Positions 1-5,833 of a stretch of DNA of 11,002 nucleotides are shown here, piece by piece. The stretch's first letter is position 1. The number at the start of each line of letters is the position of its first letter. This DNA is from an uncultured Treponema sp. (GTDB taxonomy: Bacteria; Spirochaetota; Spirochaetia; Treponematales; Treponemataceae): the NCBI GenBank assembly GCA_937902445.1, contig CALELJ010000177.1, positions 1-11,002 on the forward strand. The letters run 5' to 3'. The position numbers and the translations under genes were made by a program. Under the pieces are notes generated by a model. The model saw only the letters and a list, made by a program, of their open reading frames with translations. It was not told where the DNA came from and searched no databases.

Positions 1-457
1 GCCATGCTGTATCCATAACTGCTGCGTGTGGAACATTTGGCATAACTTTCTGTGCAGCTTCAATACCCATGATGTTTGCTGGCATGTGGAGAGGTCCAAG
101 GTCGATTACTTCCTTGAATCCTGCAAGAACTTCTGGAGTTACAAGAACAGACTTTGTGAACTTTTCTCCACCATGGAGAACACGGTGACCAACGGCTCCG
201 ATTTCGCTGAGGTCAGAGATAACACCTGTTTCCTTGTCTGTGATCATCTTGAGGATGAGTTCGATTGCTTCCTTGTGTGTTGGACATGGGCTTTCAAGTT
301 CAACCTTGTTTCCCTTTGCCTTGTGTGTGATGCATGAACCTTCGATTCCGATTCTTTCTACAACACCGTTTGCAAGAACTTCCTTGTTGTCCCAGTCGTA
401 AACCTGGTATTTAGCTGATGATGAACCACAGTTCAATGTCAAAATTGTCATAGCCAT
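1..457 (-). CDS. ackA: Acetate kinase, N-terminal part (runs off the left edge)
   Basis: Acetate kinase interconverts acetyl phosphate + ADP and acetate + ATP in the cytoplasm, the last step of the Pta-AckA fermentation route. About 152 residues are present. Seen in the minus-strand translation: the N-terminal phosphate-binding motif NCGSSS (residues 9-14), then GHRVLHGGE, which holds the family's substrate-binding Arg, and MDTAW at the window edge, whose Asp is the catalytic acid/base of the ASKHA fold. The wording is close to what I recall of Treponema AckA. The ATG at 457 is preferred because an AGAGG ribosome-binding site lies six bases upstream; a second ATG two codons in (451) is possible. 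It has its own promoter just upstream. The rest of the gene lies outside the window. Confidence 0.96.
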   Translation of the reverse strand, partial: MAMTILTLNCGSSSAKYQVYDWDNKEVLANGVVERIGIEGSCITHKAKGNKVELESPCPTHKEAIELILKMITDKETGVISDLSEIGAVGHRVLHGGEKFTKSVLVTPEVLAGFKEVIDLGPLHMPANIMGIEAAQKVMPNVPHAAVMDTAW

Positions 458-492
458 AATGCGCCTCTGATATAATAGAAAATTATGCAAAC

Positions 493-521
493 ATTATATT
501 GAAAATATCAGTGAAACTCAA
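493..521 (-). promoter_or_regulatory. Promoter of ackA
   Basis: On the minus strand a TTGAGT -35 box (516-521) and a perfect TATAAT -10 box (493-498) are separated by exactly 17 bases. Transcription should start near 486, leaving a leader of about 30 nt that carries the ribosome-binding site of ackA. Confidence 0.75.
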
Positions 522-558
522 TTATGAATAAATCAAAGCTTCGCGGAATAATACAACT

Positions 559-690
559 AAAAAAACGTGGGTCCCAGCGACGTAAAAATCAGGAGTGGTG
601 CTCCCGGTTTCATGGCTCTAAGCCTTGCGGCCTCTGCTATTTTGACCGGGTCCTCCCTCCTGCATTTTTCCTGCGTCCCACATTTTTTTT
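559..690. repeat. Large imperfect palindrome, MITE-like, downstream of the AAC(3)-type gene
   Basis: The outer ends (A-run + GTGGG at about 559-571, CCCAC + T-run at 677-690) are inverted copies. The similarity continues inward through CAG, AAAAAT, AGGAG and CCCGGT to an apex near GCC-TTGC-GGC at 621-630. As RNA or single-stranded DNA it would form one long, interrupted hairpin with arms of about 60 nt. No convincing gene occupies the 458-813 interval: the plus-strand reading frame starting at 524 runs into the antisense of the acetyltransferase and has no recognisable content. The palindrome may terminate the acetyltransferase transcript, or be a small non-autonomous repeat. Confidence 0.6.
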
Positions 691-813
691 AGACATACCT
701 TTCCTTCGTGTTGTGATTTCTACAATCCATCATATATTAAAAATGATTTCCCTGATTTTTCAAAACACTCACGGAAAGAACCGCCTCAAACTTTCTCTGA
801 TACTCCTATTCAA

Positions 814-1632
814 TCAGGAAAAATTTCTATTTTCATTCATCCAGTTGGTTGCAAAATCGACAAGATTCCGCTGGCTCATCAGGCGGCATTCAGCGTTTCC
901 GACTTTTGAAACTTTTACATCACACTGCTTTTCAAAGTCACTTCCAATCTGCTCAAAGTCATCATCACGGTAGAGAATGTCTTCTGTCTCAAGCCAGGTG
1001 CGCCTTCCATCTTTTATTACGGCAAAACCGTCCCTTACATTCACCTTGCCTTTGTAAGAGGAGCGATATTCCGCAAGATGCAAGGATGTGTTTTCTTCGT
1101 AACTGGTTCCAAGCATAAGGACATGGCCGTCGAGTTCATAGACTCTTCCCAATGGACTTTTGTCATTCTGGGCAAAATCATAATGGCTGTCCTGAATCAC
1201 ATAATCCTTATTTCTTCCCCATGCGGCAAAAGAACACTGTGGGTGGGAGCTTCGGACAACGCCAGACTGTTTTCTGAAAGTTTCGGCAATGGCACCCATT
1301 CCCTGAGTTGGAGTAAGGTCCTTATCAAACACCGGCATTTCATCTTTTATGGTCTGCCACCAGCTTTCAGGAACCGGAGGAAACTGCCAGTGGGACGGAT
1401 CAGACAGACTGCAGGAATGGGATGGCATAACCAAAGTTCCTTCGCCGGCTAGAACTTCTTCCAGAGCTTTGATCACACTTACGGCTCCACCGCATACCCA
1501 GCCTATTGAACTCAAGGAAGAATGTACAAGCAAAGTCATCCCAGGCTTTATGCCAAGGTTCTTGAAATCACATATTAAAGTAGAGATGGTATTGGGAGTT
1601 TTTGTTTTTTCAATCACTGCCTGCTCGGACAT
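814..1632 (-). CDS. AAC(3)/YokD-type antibiotic N-acetyltransferase
   Basis: Predicted 272-residue cytoplasmic acetyltransferase of the AAC(3)/YokD/FrbF family (COG2746 type), which transfers acetyl from acetyl-CoA to an amine; some members inactivate aminoglycosides. Visible family motifs in order: VHSSLSSIG (36-44), GTLVMPSHS (65-73), TQGMGAIAETF (109-119), RSSHPQCSFAAWG (127-139, with the conserved His of the acceptor site), SPLG followed by HVLMLG (149-165), and NTSLHLAE (181-188). The length is normal for the family. The ATG at 1632 has a strong GGAGG ribosome-binding site seven bases upstream. It stands alone as a transcription unit between two repeat clusters and runs in the same direction as the other accessory genes. 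Family membership is strong; whether it acts on an antibiotic is not shown by the sequence. Confidence 0.9.
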   Translation of the reverse strand: MSEQAVIEKTKTPNTISTLICDFKNLGIKPGMTLLVHSSLSSIGWVCGGAVSVIKALEEVLAGEGTLVMPSHSCSLSDPSHWQFPPVPESWWQTIKDEMPVFDKDLTPTQGMGAIAETFRKQSGVVRSSHPQCSFAAWGRNKDYVIQDSHYDFAQNDKSPLGRVYELDGHVLMLGTSYEENTSLHLAEYRSSYKGKVNVRDGFAVIKDGRRTWLETEDILYRDDDFEQIGSDFEKQCDVKVSKVGNAECRLMSQRNLVDFATNWMNENRNFS

Positions 1633-1674
1633 TTATTGGCCTCCAGAAATTGCAGATCCTAATATCTTCCAAGC

Positions 1675-1704
1675 ATCATAACATAATCTAGTGGTAGTTG
1701 CGAA
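1675..1704 (-). promoter_or_regulatory. Possible promoter of the AAC(3)-type gene
   Basis: Minus strand: TTCGCA (1699-1704, 4/6 to consensus), 18 bases, then TATGAT (1675-1680, 5/6). The -35 box overlaps the GCGAAAG arm of the adjacent REP-like unit, so the repeat may supply part of the promoter. Weak by sequence alone. Confidence 0.4.
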
Positions 1705-1757
1705 AGTTAATCAGGACATGGATTCTATGGGGCAACGCTTTCGCGGGGTCTGTCCCC
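1700..1757. repeat. REP-like unit A
   Basis: A 58-bp unit bounded by inverted GCGAAAG (1700-1706) and CTTTCGC (1738-1744), followed directly by the palindrome GGGGTCTGTCCCC (1745-1757). A diverged copy lies 110 bp to the right in the same orientation. Related GGGGTCTGTCCCC modules lie near 3080 and 4450-4500. Confidence 0.7.
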
Positions 1758-1770
1758 GTTTGCATGTGTT

Positions 1771-1807
1771 CAAGAAAAAAAATAATCTACGGTTATTTTT
1801 TTTCTTG
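1771..1807. repeat. Perfect 15-bp A/T-rich inverted repeat between two REP-like units
   Basis: Positions 1771-1785 and 1793-1807 are perfect inverted copies (CAAG, eight A, TAA against TTA, eight T, CTTG) around a 7-base loop. The structure could act as a bidirectional terminator, for example for the GNAT gene ending at 1877, but the stem is almost all A:T. It may instead be a structural part of the repeat pair. Confidence 0.65.
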
Positions 1808-1809
1808 CG

Positions 1810-1867
1810 GCGAAAGTTACGCGATTCCCGGCATCTATTAGACAATCTCTTTCGCCGGTCTGTCCCC
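1810..1867. repeat. REP-like unit B, diverged copy of unit A
   Basis: Again 58 bp: GCGAAAG (1810-1816), then CTTTCGC (1849-1855), then CGGTCTGTCCCC (1856-1867), so the terminal GGGG arm is partly lost. The interior is recognisably related to unit A (both have GGxxTCTAT then CAA). It ends 9 bp past the stop codon of the GNAT gene. Confidence 0.65.
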
Positions 1868-1876
1868 TTAAATACT

Positions 1877-2392
1877 TCACAGGCTGATTTCATAGACATC
1901 TGCAAATTCGCCCTGGAATTCAAAACTCCTTTTATATTTTCCGCCATTTTTTATTATTGTCTTGACCGATGGCACATTTGACCTTTCTACGGATATATTT
2001 ATGGAATCAAATCCCTGTTCCTTTGCAATTTTGATTATGTCTCCAAGAATTTCTGTCGCATATCCCCTATTTCTTTCTTCCGGCCTTACGCTGTATCCGC
2101 AATGACCGAAATCAACAAGGAAGCCTTTAAGTTCATGCCGGAAATCAACGATACCTACGATTTTTCTGTTTTTATCAAGAACAAAAAACGTATCTGTCAC
2201 CACCCAGTCAGGATTTACCGTTTCCGCTGATGCATTCATAGTGATATGGGCAAGCCATTCCTCGTAGGATTCTATGCAGTCAAGCATCTCGCTGCCATTA
2301 ATTACCTTTTCGCCTGCATCCAGAAAGCTTTTCTTGAATTCCATGGCTTCTTTTTTATGTTCAAGAGTCGGTTTTACAAGTTCAATCTTCAT
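1877..2392 (-). CDS. GNAT family N-acetyltransferase
   Basis: A 171-residue GCN5-related acetyltransferase using acetyl-CoA; acceptor unknown. The central part reads FGHCGYSVRPEERNRGYATEIL. GYSVRP is the typical strand before the acetyl-CoA pyrophosphate loop, and R107-N-R-G-Y-A is the R/Q-x-x-G-x-G/A loop. SINISVERSN (120-129) and NGGKY (139-143) match the C-terminal motif B part of the fold. The style resembles the COG3981 group of uncharacterised acetyltransferases. The ATG at 2392 has an AGGAGG ribosome-binding site. It overlaps the end of the TetR gene by 11 bases, so the two are co-transcribed and probably translationally coupled. TetR therefore most likely controls its expression. Confidence 0.88.
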   Translation of the reverse strand: MKIELVKPTLEHKKEAMEFKKSFLDAGEKVINGSEMLDCIESYEEWLAHITMNASAETVNPDWVVTDTFFVLDKNRKIVGIVDFRHELKGFLVDFGHCGYSVRPEERNRGYATEILGDIIKIAKEQGFDSINISVERSNVPSVKTIIKNGGKYKRSFEFQGEFADVYEISL

Positions 2393-2948
2393 ATTTCCCT
2401 CCTGACAAAACCAGAAGAACGGTTTTTCGATAGTTTTCAGAAGTTCTTTCGTCCATATCCACTACCTTTGACCACATCCTAAGCCCCTGATAGTAGTAGA
2501 GGATCATTTCGGCAACGGCTTCTGCGTCCACTGTGCAGAATTCACCGGTTTTCATACCGTATTCGATGAGTTCTTTCCATCTTTTTCTGGCTCTTTCGTC
2601 AATTTCATGGAACAAACCTCTGTTGTCTTCCATGCTTGCATACTCATAAATGGCTAGGCTTAGGGATTTTTCCTTCTGATTCAACGCTTCTACGACATAC
2701 GTAAGGGTATCCGTGAGGATTTCAAGGGCCTTGTCCCCTCTTCTGATCCTTTCATCAAAGGAATAGTCGTCTGTCACAATTTCCCGGAATATTTCTGCCG
2801 TGGAAGAATAGTGGCGATAAAGTCCACCCCTGCTAAGTCCCGTTGCCTCGCATATGTCAGTCATGGATACATTTTTATACCCTTTCTGGGCAAATACCAT
2901 TGTCGCAGCTTCAACTATGTTTTTTCTGGTTTCATCCCCTTTGGACAC
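2382..2948 (-). CDS. TetR/AcrR family transcriptional regulator
   Basis: A 188-residue repressor. The N-terminal helix-turn-helix domain (about residues 6-53) has the family pattern: IVEAATMVFAQKGYKNVSM, DICEATGLSRGGLYRHY, then a helix leading into the ligand-binding core. The C-terminal all-helical domain (55-188) has no family-specific ligand signature I recognise. The start is a GTG at 2948, chosen because a strong GGAGG ribosome-binding site lies about five bases upstream and the HTH domain begins in the usual place. It is the first gene of an operon with the GNAT acetyltransferase. The promoter carries two GACA-N4-TGTC palindromes of the kind TetR dimers bind, which suggests autorepression relieved by a small ligand, possibly the acetyltransferase substrate. 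Confidence 0.93.
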   Translation of the reverse strand: MSKGDETRKNIVEAATMVFAQKGYKNVSMTDICEATGLSRGGLYRHYSSTAEIFREIVTDDYSFDERIRRGDKALEILTDTLTYVVEALNQKEKSLSLAIYEYASMEDNRGLFHEIDERARKRWKELIEYGMKTGEFCTVDAEAVAEMILYYYQGLRMWSKVVDMDERTSENYRKTVLLVLSGGKYED

Positions 2949-2971
2949 AAGAACCTCCCGAAATTCAAAAA

Positions 2972-3033
2972 AAAAGAGACATTAATGTCGCTTATCTAAC
3001 ACCATTATGCGACACGCCTGTCTCTTTTGTCAA
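2972..3033 (-). promoter_or_regulatory. TetR-GNAT promoter with two operator palindromes
   Basis: Minus strand: consensus TTGACA (3028-3033), 18 bases, CATAAT (3004-3009). One palindrome, GACA-N4-TGTC (3011-3022), lies in the spacer. A second and perfect one, GACATTAATGTC (2978-2989), lies just past the expected start of transcription. The two sit inside a larger inverted repeat (2972-2991 with 3009-3028, 16 of 20 matching), so the leader could also form a hairpin. Binding at either site should block transcription. Confidence 0.75.
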
Positions 3034-3075
3034 TAGGAAAAACATGTACTGAAGGCTGCAATTGACATATCTCCC

Positions 3076-3103
3076 CAGGGGGTCTGTCCCCGTTGGATCA
3101 ACG
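3076..3103. repeat. REP-like module at the end of the XRE gene
   Basis: A GGGGTCTGTCCCC palindrome (3079-3091) is followed by CGTTG-GAT-CAACG (3091-3103). The 24 bases 3076-3099 match 4474-4497 at 22 positions. The inner part overlaps the last codons of the XRE gene and supplies its stop codon (3098-3100). Confidence 0.75.
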
Positions 3104-3691
3104 TTTTGGGGAACATGAAAAAAGTCCGTCGCGATTGCAGTAGGCAAAAATTCTATGGGTGCCACAAATTTTGAATCTCGCCTGTGCATCCATTTCAGGA
3201 TAAAGCTTTTTCATGTGAATTCCATCGACACCAAGAGCTGCAATGAATGAAATATAGTGTTCTTTTGTCATCGGGTGATCTATCTGCACAAAAAATTCAT
3301 CTTCCGATTTTTCAACAGAAATTTTATGTGTATCATCAAAAGCCTCTTCCGGTTCCAGCGGGGGAAGAAGAATTCCACAGCAGCTGATGGCAGCCTGTCC
3401 TACACTATAAATAATATTTCCGCAGACAGGGCAAACATACATTTTTGAATTCTTAATATTAGCCGACCTGTTTGAATTTGAAATCTCTTCACCGGAAAGA
3501 AGTTCAATGACCGAAACATTCAATACTTTTGCAAGGGACTCAAGCATGGAAATATCCGGAAATCCCCGTCCTGTCTCCCATTTGGAAACAGCCTTGTCAC
3601 TTACATTAAGTTTTTCTGCAAGCTGATTCTGGGTTAGCCTGCATTTTTCACGCTGCCGCTTAATCACGCTGCCTGTTACATATTGATTCAT
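3098..3691 (-). CDS. XRE family regulator fused to a desulfoferrodoxin-like domain
   Basis: A 197-residue protein with three parts. Residues 5-60 are a Cro/cI helix-turn-helix (QNQLAEKLNVSDKAVSKWETG). Residues 85-106 are a desulforedoxin-type zinc/iron knot, CxxCGN...CC (Cys87, 90, 104, 105). Residues 120-193 resemble superoxide reductase, with His122, HPMTKEHY (His139, His145) and YCNRDGLF. In superoxide reductases the last motif is CNxHGL, giving Cys and His ligands; here Cys185 is kept but the His position is Asp188. The domain may therefore sense a metal or redox state rather than act as an enzyme. The ATG at 3691 is chosen over 3721: it follows the stop of the CAT-like gene by seven bases and has a GGAG site. 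The last residues (about SPKR) and the stop come from an inserted repeat, so the natural C-terminus is probably altered. Confidence 0.85.
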   Translation of the reverse strand: MNQYVTGSVIKRQREKCRLTQNQLAEKLNVSDKAVSKWETGRGFPDISMLESLAKVLNVSVIELLSGEEISNSNRSANIKNSKMYVCPVCGNIIYSVGQAAISCCGILLPPLEPEEAFDDTHKISVEKSEDEFFVQIDHPMTKEHYISFIAALGVDGIHMKKLYPEMDAQARFKICGTHRIFAYCNRDGLFSCSPKR

Positions 3692-3698
3692 TTTTTTC

Positions 3699-4361
3699 TC
3701 ACTCCAATATTTTAGGCTCATTAAACAATTCCTGAAATCTCTGTAAAAACAAACTTAAGGAATATCCGTCGCACACCGCATGATGAACTGTAATTGAAAA
3801 CGGCAGAAATCTCTTTCCGCCACATTCCTTGATTTTTCCAGATTCCGTAACAGGAAAAAAACAGCTGCTCATCTTATAGGGAACCGGAGAATAGCTTGTA
3901 AAACTTACCCATGGTAAAATTCCTGCAATAAAACAGTTTTCCGGCGGCATTTCATTCTTTGAAAGAATCCCATGGCAGTTTCCATATTTTACCATTTCTT
4001 CTGAAAATCTGCGCTCAAAAATTTCAAATGGTTCATCTGGATTATAGTCAACCCACAAAAGCGAATTGGTTTTATCGTCATCATGAAAAACAGAAAATCC
4101 AGGAATAATCTTGCTATAAAAACCCGGTTTATCATTCTTCAATAGAATCCTGAAATTCTCATTTTCGTTCATTGCTTTGGAAAGTAAAAACAGATAACAT
4201 GCGGAAAATTTTACGCCCTTCTTTTTAGCCGCATCATAAATTCTGGTAATATCAATATCGACGCAAGTGTTAAATCCTGTTGGCAAAACCCCGGTATAGA
4301 AATTAAAGTTTCCTGCCCCAGACCACAGATCCATATCATATTCCGTAAAGACAGCTTCCAT
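3699..4361 (-). CDS. Chloramphenicol acetyltransferase-like (CatA fold) enzyme
   Basis: A 220-residue protein, the normal length of type A chloramphenicol acetyltransferases, trimeric enzymes that move acetyl from acetyl-CoA to a hydroxyl. The C-terminal active-site motif HHAVCDGYS (from residue 193) has the catalytic His and the structural Asp at the canonical positions. Upstream, VDIDIT (about 34-39), FSACYLFLLSKAMN, PGFSVFHDDDKT and PWVSFTSY follow the CAT fold. Residues around the acceptor pocket differ enough that chloramphenicol cannot be assumed as substrate. The ATG at 4361 is preferred: AGGAG lies eight bases upstream and homology starts there. The frame is open further upstream to 4595, but that part is only translated repeat sequence. 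It is followed after seven bases by the XRE-desulfoferrodoxin gene, forming an operon. Confidence 0.88.
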   Translation of the reverse strand: MEAVFTEYDMDLWSGAGNFNFYTGVLPTGFNTCVDIDITRIYDAAKKKGVKFSACYLFLLSKAMNENENFRILLKNDKPGFYSKIIPGFSVFHDDDKTNSLLWVDYNPDEPFEIFERRFSEEMVKYGNCHGILSKNEMPPENCFIAGILPWVSFTSYSPVPYKMSSCFFPVTESGKIKECGGKRFLPFSITVHHAVCDGYSLSLFLQRFQELFNEPKILE

Positions 4362-4451
4362 CTTTTTTTCTCCTGCAGGGATACTACAGCAACCGTGATC
4401 CAATTGCCACCTACTTATCGTAGAGTTCACATGCAGGTTATGGCTGTACCA

Positions 4452-4497
4452 TTGGGGACAGACCCAACGGGCGCAGGGGGGCTGTCCCTGTTGGATC
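4452..4497. repeat. REP-like inverted pair upstream of the CAT-like gene
   Basis: GGGACAG (4455-4461) and CTGTCCC (4482-4488) are perfect inverted copies. CCAACGGG (4464-4471) and CCCTGTTGG (4486-4494) form a second, overlapping inverted pair that cannot be nested with the first. The right arm (4474-4497) is the near-identical partner of 3076-3099, so the CAT-XRE operon is bracketed by two copies of the same module. Confidence 0.7.
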
Positions 4498-4507
4498 TGA
4501 TCACTAA

Positions 4508-4582
4508 GGATCCCTGAACTTAGTCGAAGGGCCCGGCATGCTGATAAGCCACCGCAGGATGCTTCGACATGCTCAGCAATCC
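4508..4582. repeat. Imperfect inverted repeat with TCGAAG/CTTCGA arms
   Basis: The arm at 4508-4529 (GGAT, TGAAC, GTCGAAG) is the imperfect inverse of 4562-4582 (CTTCGAC, GCTCA, ATCC). The arms enclose about 32 bases containing GGGCCCGGCATGC. It lies in the 371-bp divergent gap between the CAT-like gene and the aminopeptidase gene, beside the REP-like pair. Confidence 0.6.
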
Positions 4583-4632
4583 TGTAGTAGCTCATAAATC
4601 CTGTAGTGACTCATAAATCCTGTGGGGATTCA
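4578..4632. repeat. Short tandem repeat, 19-bp unit, about 2.5 copies
   Basis: Unit 1 (4578-4596) AATCCTGTAGTAGCTCATA and unit 2 (4597-4615) AATCCTGTAGTGACTCATA differ at two positions. A decayed third copy begins at 4616 (AATCCTGT). The first unit starts inside the right arm of the preceding inverted repeat. Confidence 0.75.
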
Positions 4633-4720
4633 GCAAGCTTGTGTCGCATTGCACAGCGCTGACGCAAAAAAAGCCCCGAAAAAATTCATTCAGCGTACAG
4701 AAAAAAAATCACTTTTGCAC

Positions 4721-4726
4721 TATATT
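4721..4726 (+). promoter_or_regulatory. Possible -10 box of the aminopeptidase gene
   Basis: TATATT lies six bases before the ATG at 4733, so transcription would start at or next to the start codon and the mRNA would be leaderless. No clear -35 box is found 16-18 bases upstream (the area is an A-run), so this is weaker than the similar arrangement at 7261-7289. Confidence 0.4.
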
Positions 4727-4732
4727 ATAGGC

Positions 4733-5833
4733 ATGAGTATTTTTGAAAAGAAAGAAAAAACTCCGTCACAGACTGTGGTGGATGATGTTTGTAAAATCAA
4801 GAAGGGCGAAAAGGTCCTTATCATTGCCAATCCTGAGACAAGCTATATTTCCCAGGAACTATACAAGGCGGCACTGGAAGCCGGAGCAAAACCGGTTCTT
4901 GCATATCAGCCTAAAAAAACTTCCGGTGACTTTTGCGAGGAATCTGTTGTCGGTGCAATCAAAAGCGAGCCTGATGTAATTTTTTCAATTTCGGAAATCA
5001 AGCTTGGAAAAGACGAAAAAGCAATCCAGACGCCATATGAAATTGACGGCAAAACTTTTGACAATACCTTTGACTATCTTCTCAATGGAAAGAAAACCAT
5101 CCGTGCAGTCTGGACACCTGGTCTCACAGAAGACATGTACAACAGAACTGTAAACATCGACTATAAAAAACTTGCCGAAAACTGCGCAACTCTTTGCAGG
5201 AAATTTGAAAATGCACAGAGCGTCCATGTAACTGCACCAGGCGGAACAGACATAACCATCGGACTTGCTGGCAGAGCCGGCATGGTTGACGACGGTGATT
5301 TTTCAAAGCCGGGAACAGGCGGAAATATTCCGGCCGGCGAAACTTTCATCAGCCCCGTAGTTGGTACAAGCGAAGGCGTAATCGTCTACGACGGAAGCAT
5401 GACATTCAGCGACGGCGATGCAATTCTTGAAACTCCGATTACATGCAAGGTCGAAAAGGGATTCATCACCGACATAACAGGAGGAGATGAAGCAAAGAGA
5501 CTTTTGAAGGACATTACCCAGGCTGAAAAAGATTCCGTAAAAATGGAAGAAAGCGGAAAACTTCCAAAGGGACAGGGGGCAATCTACGCAAAGAACGCAC
5601 GAAACATTGGTGAACTTGGAATAGGTCTTAATCCTGCGGCCAACATTACGGGCAACATGCTTGAGGATGAAAAGGCTTTCCGTACATGTCATTTTGCAGT
5701 TGGAGAAAACTACGACGGAGATGCACCAGCCCTGATTCACTTTGACGGTGTTGTGCGCGAACCTACTATCATTATAAAATATGCGGACGGAACTGAAGCA
5801 ACAGTTCTTGAAAACGGAGATCTGAGAATATGA
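4733..5833 (+). CDS. M29-type metallo-aminopeptidase (aminopeptidase T-like)
   Basis: A 366-residue protein resembling the M29 (AmpS/aminopeptidase T) family, cytoplasmic two-metal enzymes that release N-terminal amino acids from peptides. The metal ligands expected for the family can all be placed: Glu203 in PAGETF, Glu294 in NIGELGIGLN, His320 in TCHFAVGEN, and His336 and Asp338 in IHFDGV. LEDEK (310-314) between them is also typical. The N-terminal half is an alpha/beta domain with the expected KKGEKVLI strand. The ATG at 4733 is taken as the start: the in-frame GTG at 4622 would add 37 residues encoded by repeat sequence. No good ribosome-binding site precedes 4733. The stop overlaps the next gene by four bases (ATGA), so the two are co-translated. 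Confidence 0.85.
   Translation: MSIFEKKEKTPSQTVVDDVCKIKKGEKVLIIANPETSYISQELYKAALEAGAKPVLAYQPKKTSGDFCEESVVGAIKSEPDVIFSISEIKLGKDEKAIQTPYEIDGKTFDNTFDYLLNGKKTIRAVWTPGLTEDMYNRTVNIDYKKLAENCATLCRKFENAQSVHVTAPGGTDITIGLAGRAGMVDDGDFSKPGTGGNIPAGETFISPVVGTSEGVIVYDGSMTFSDGDAILETPITCKVEKGFITDITGGDEAKRLLKDITQAEKDSVKMEESGKLPKGQGAIYAKNARNIGELGIGLNPAANITGNMLEDEKAFRTCHFAVGENYDGDAPALIHFDGVVREPTIIIKYADGTEATVLENGDLRI

Noticed and set aside
26..337. A 103-residue plus-strand reading frame rich in Cys, Trp and Phe
   Set aside because: It is the antisense shadow of acetate kinase.
524..973. A 149-residue plus-strand reading frame next to ackA
   Set aside because: It runs through the large palindrome and the antisense of the AAC(3)-type gene, with no domain-like content.
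4362..4595. An N-terminal extension of 78 residues on the CAT-like protein
   Set aside because: It is translated from REP-like and tandem repeat sequence. The ribosome-binding site and the start of CAT homology both point to the ATG at 4361.
4578..4632. CRISPR-like repeats
   Set aside because: The units are head-to-tail 19-mers without spacers, and no cas genes are present.
1633..4640. Integron cassette array: GTTGGGT and ATCCAAC near 4460-4496 fit the attC core-site patterns GTTRRRY/RYYYAAC
   Set aside because: The two cores are only about 21 bp apart, shorter than any known attC. The other junctions lack a matched pair, some units are two-gene operons with their own promoters, and no integrase gene is seen. 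The REP interpretation fits better.
4622..4732. GTG start 37 codons upstream for the M29 aminopeptidase
   Set aside because: The added residues are low in homology, begin inside the tandem repeat and lie upstream of the likely -10 box.
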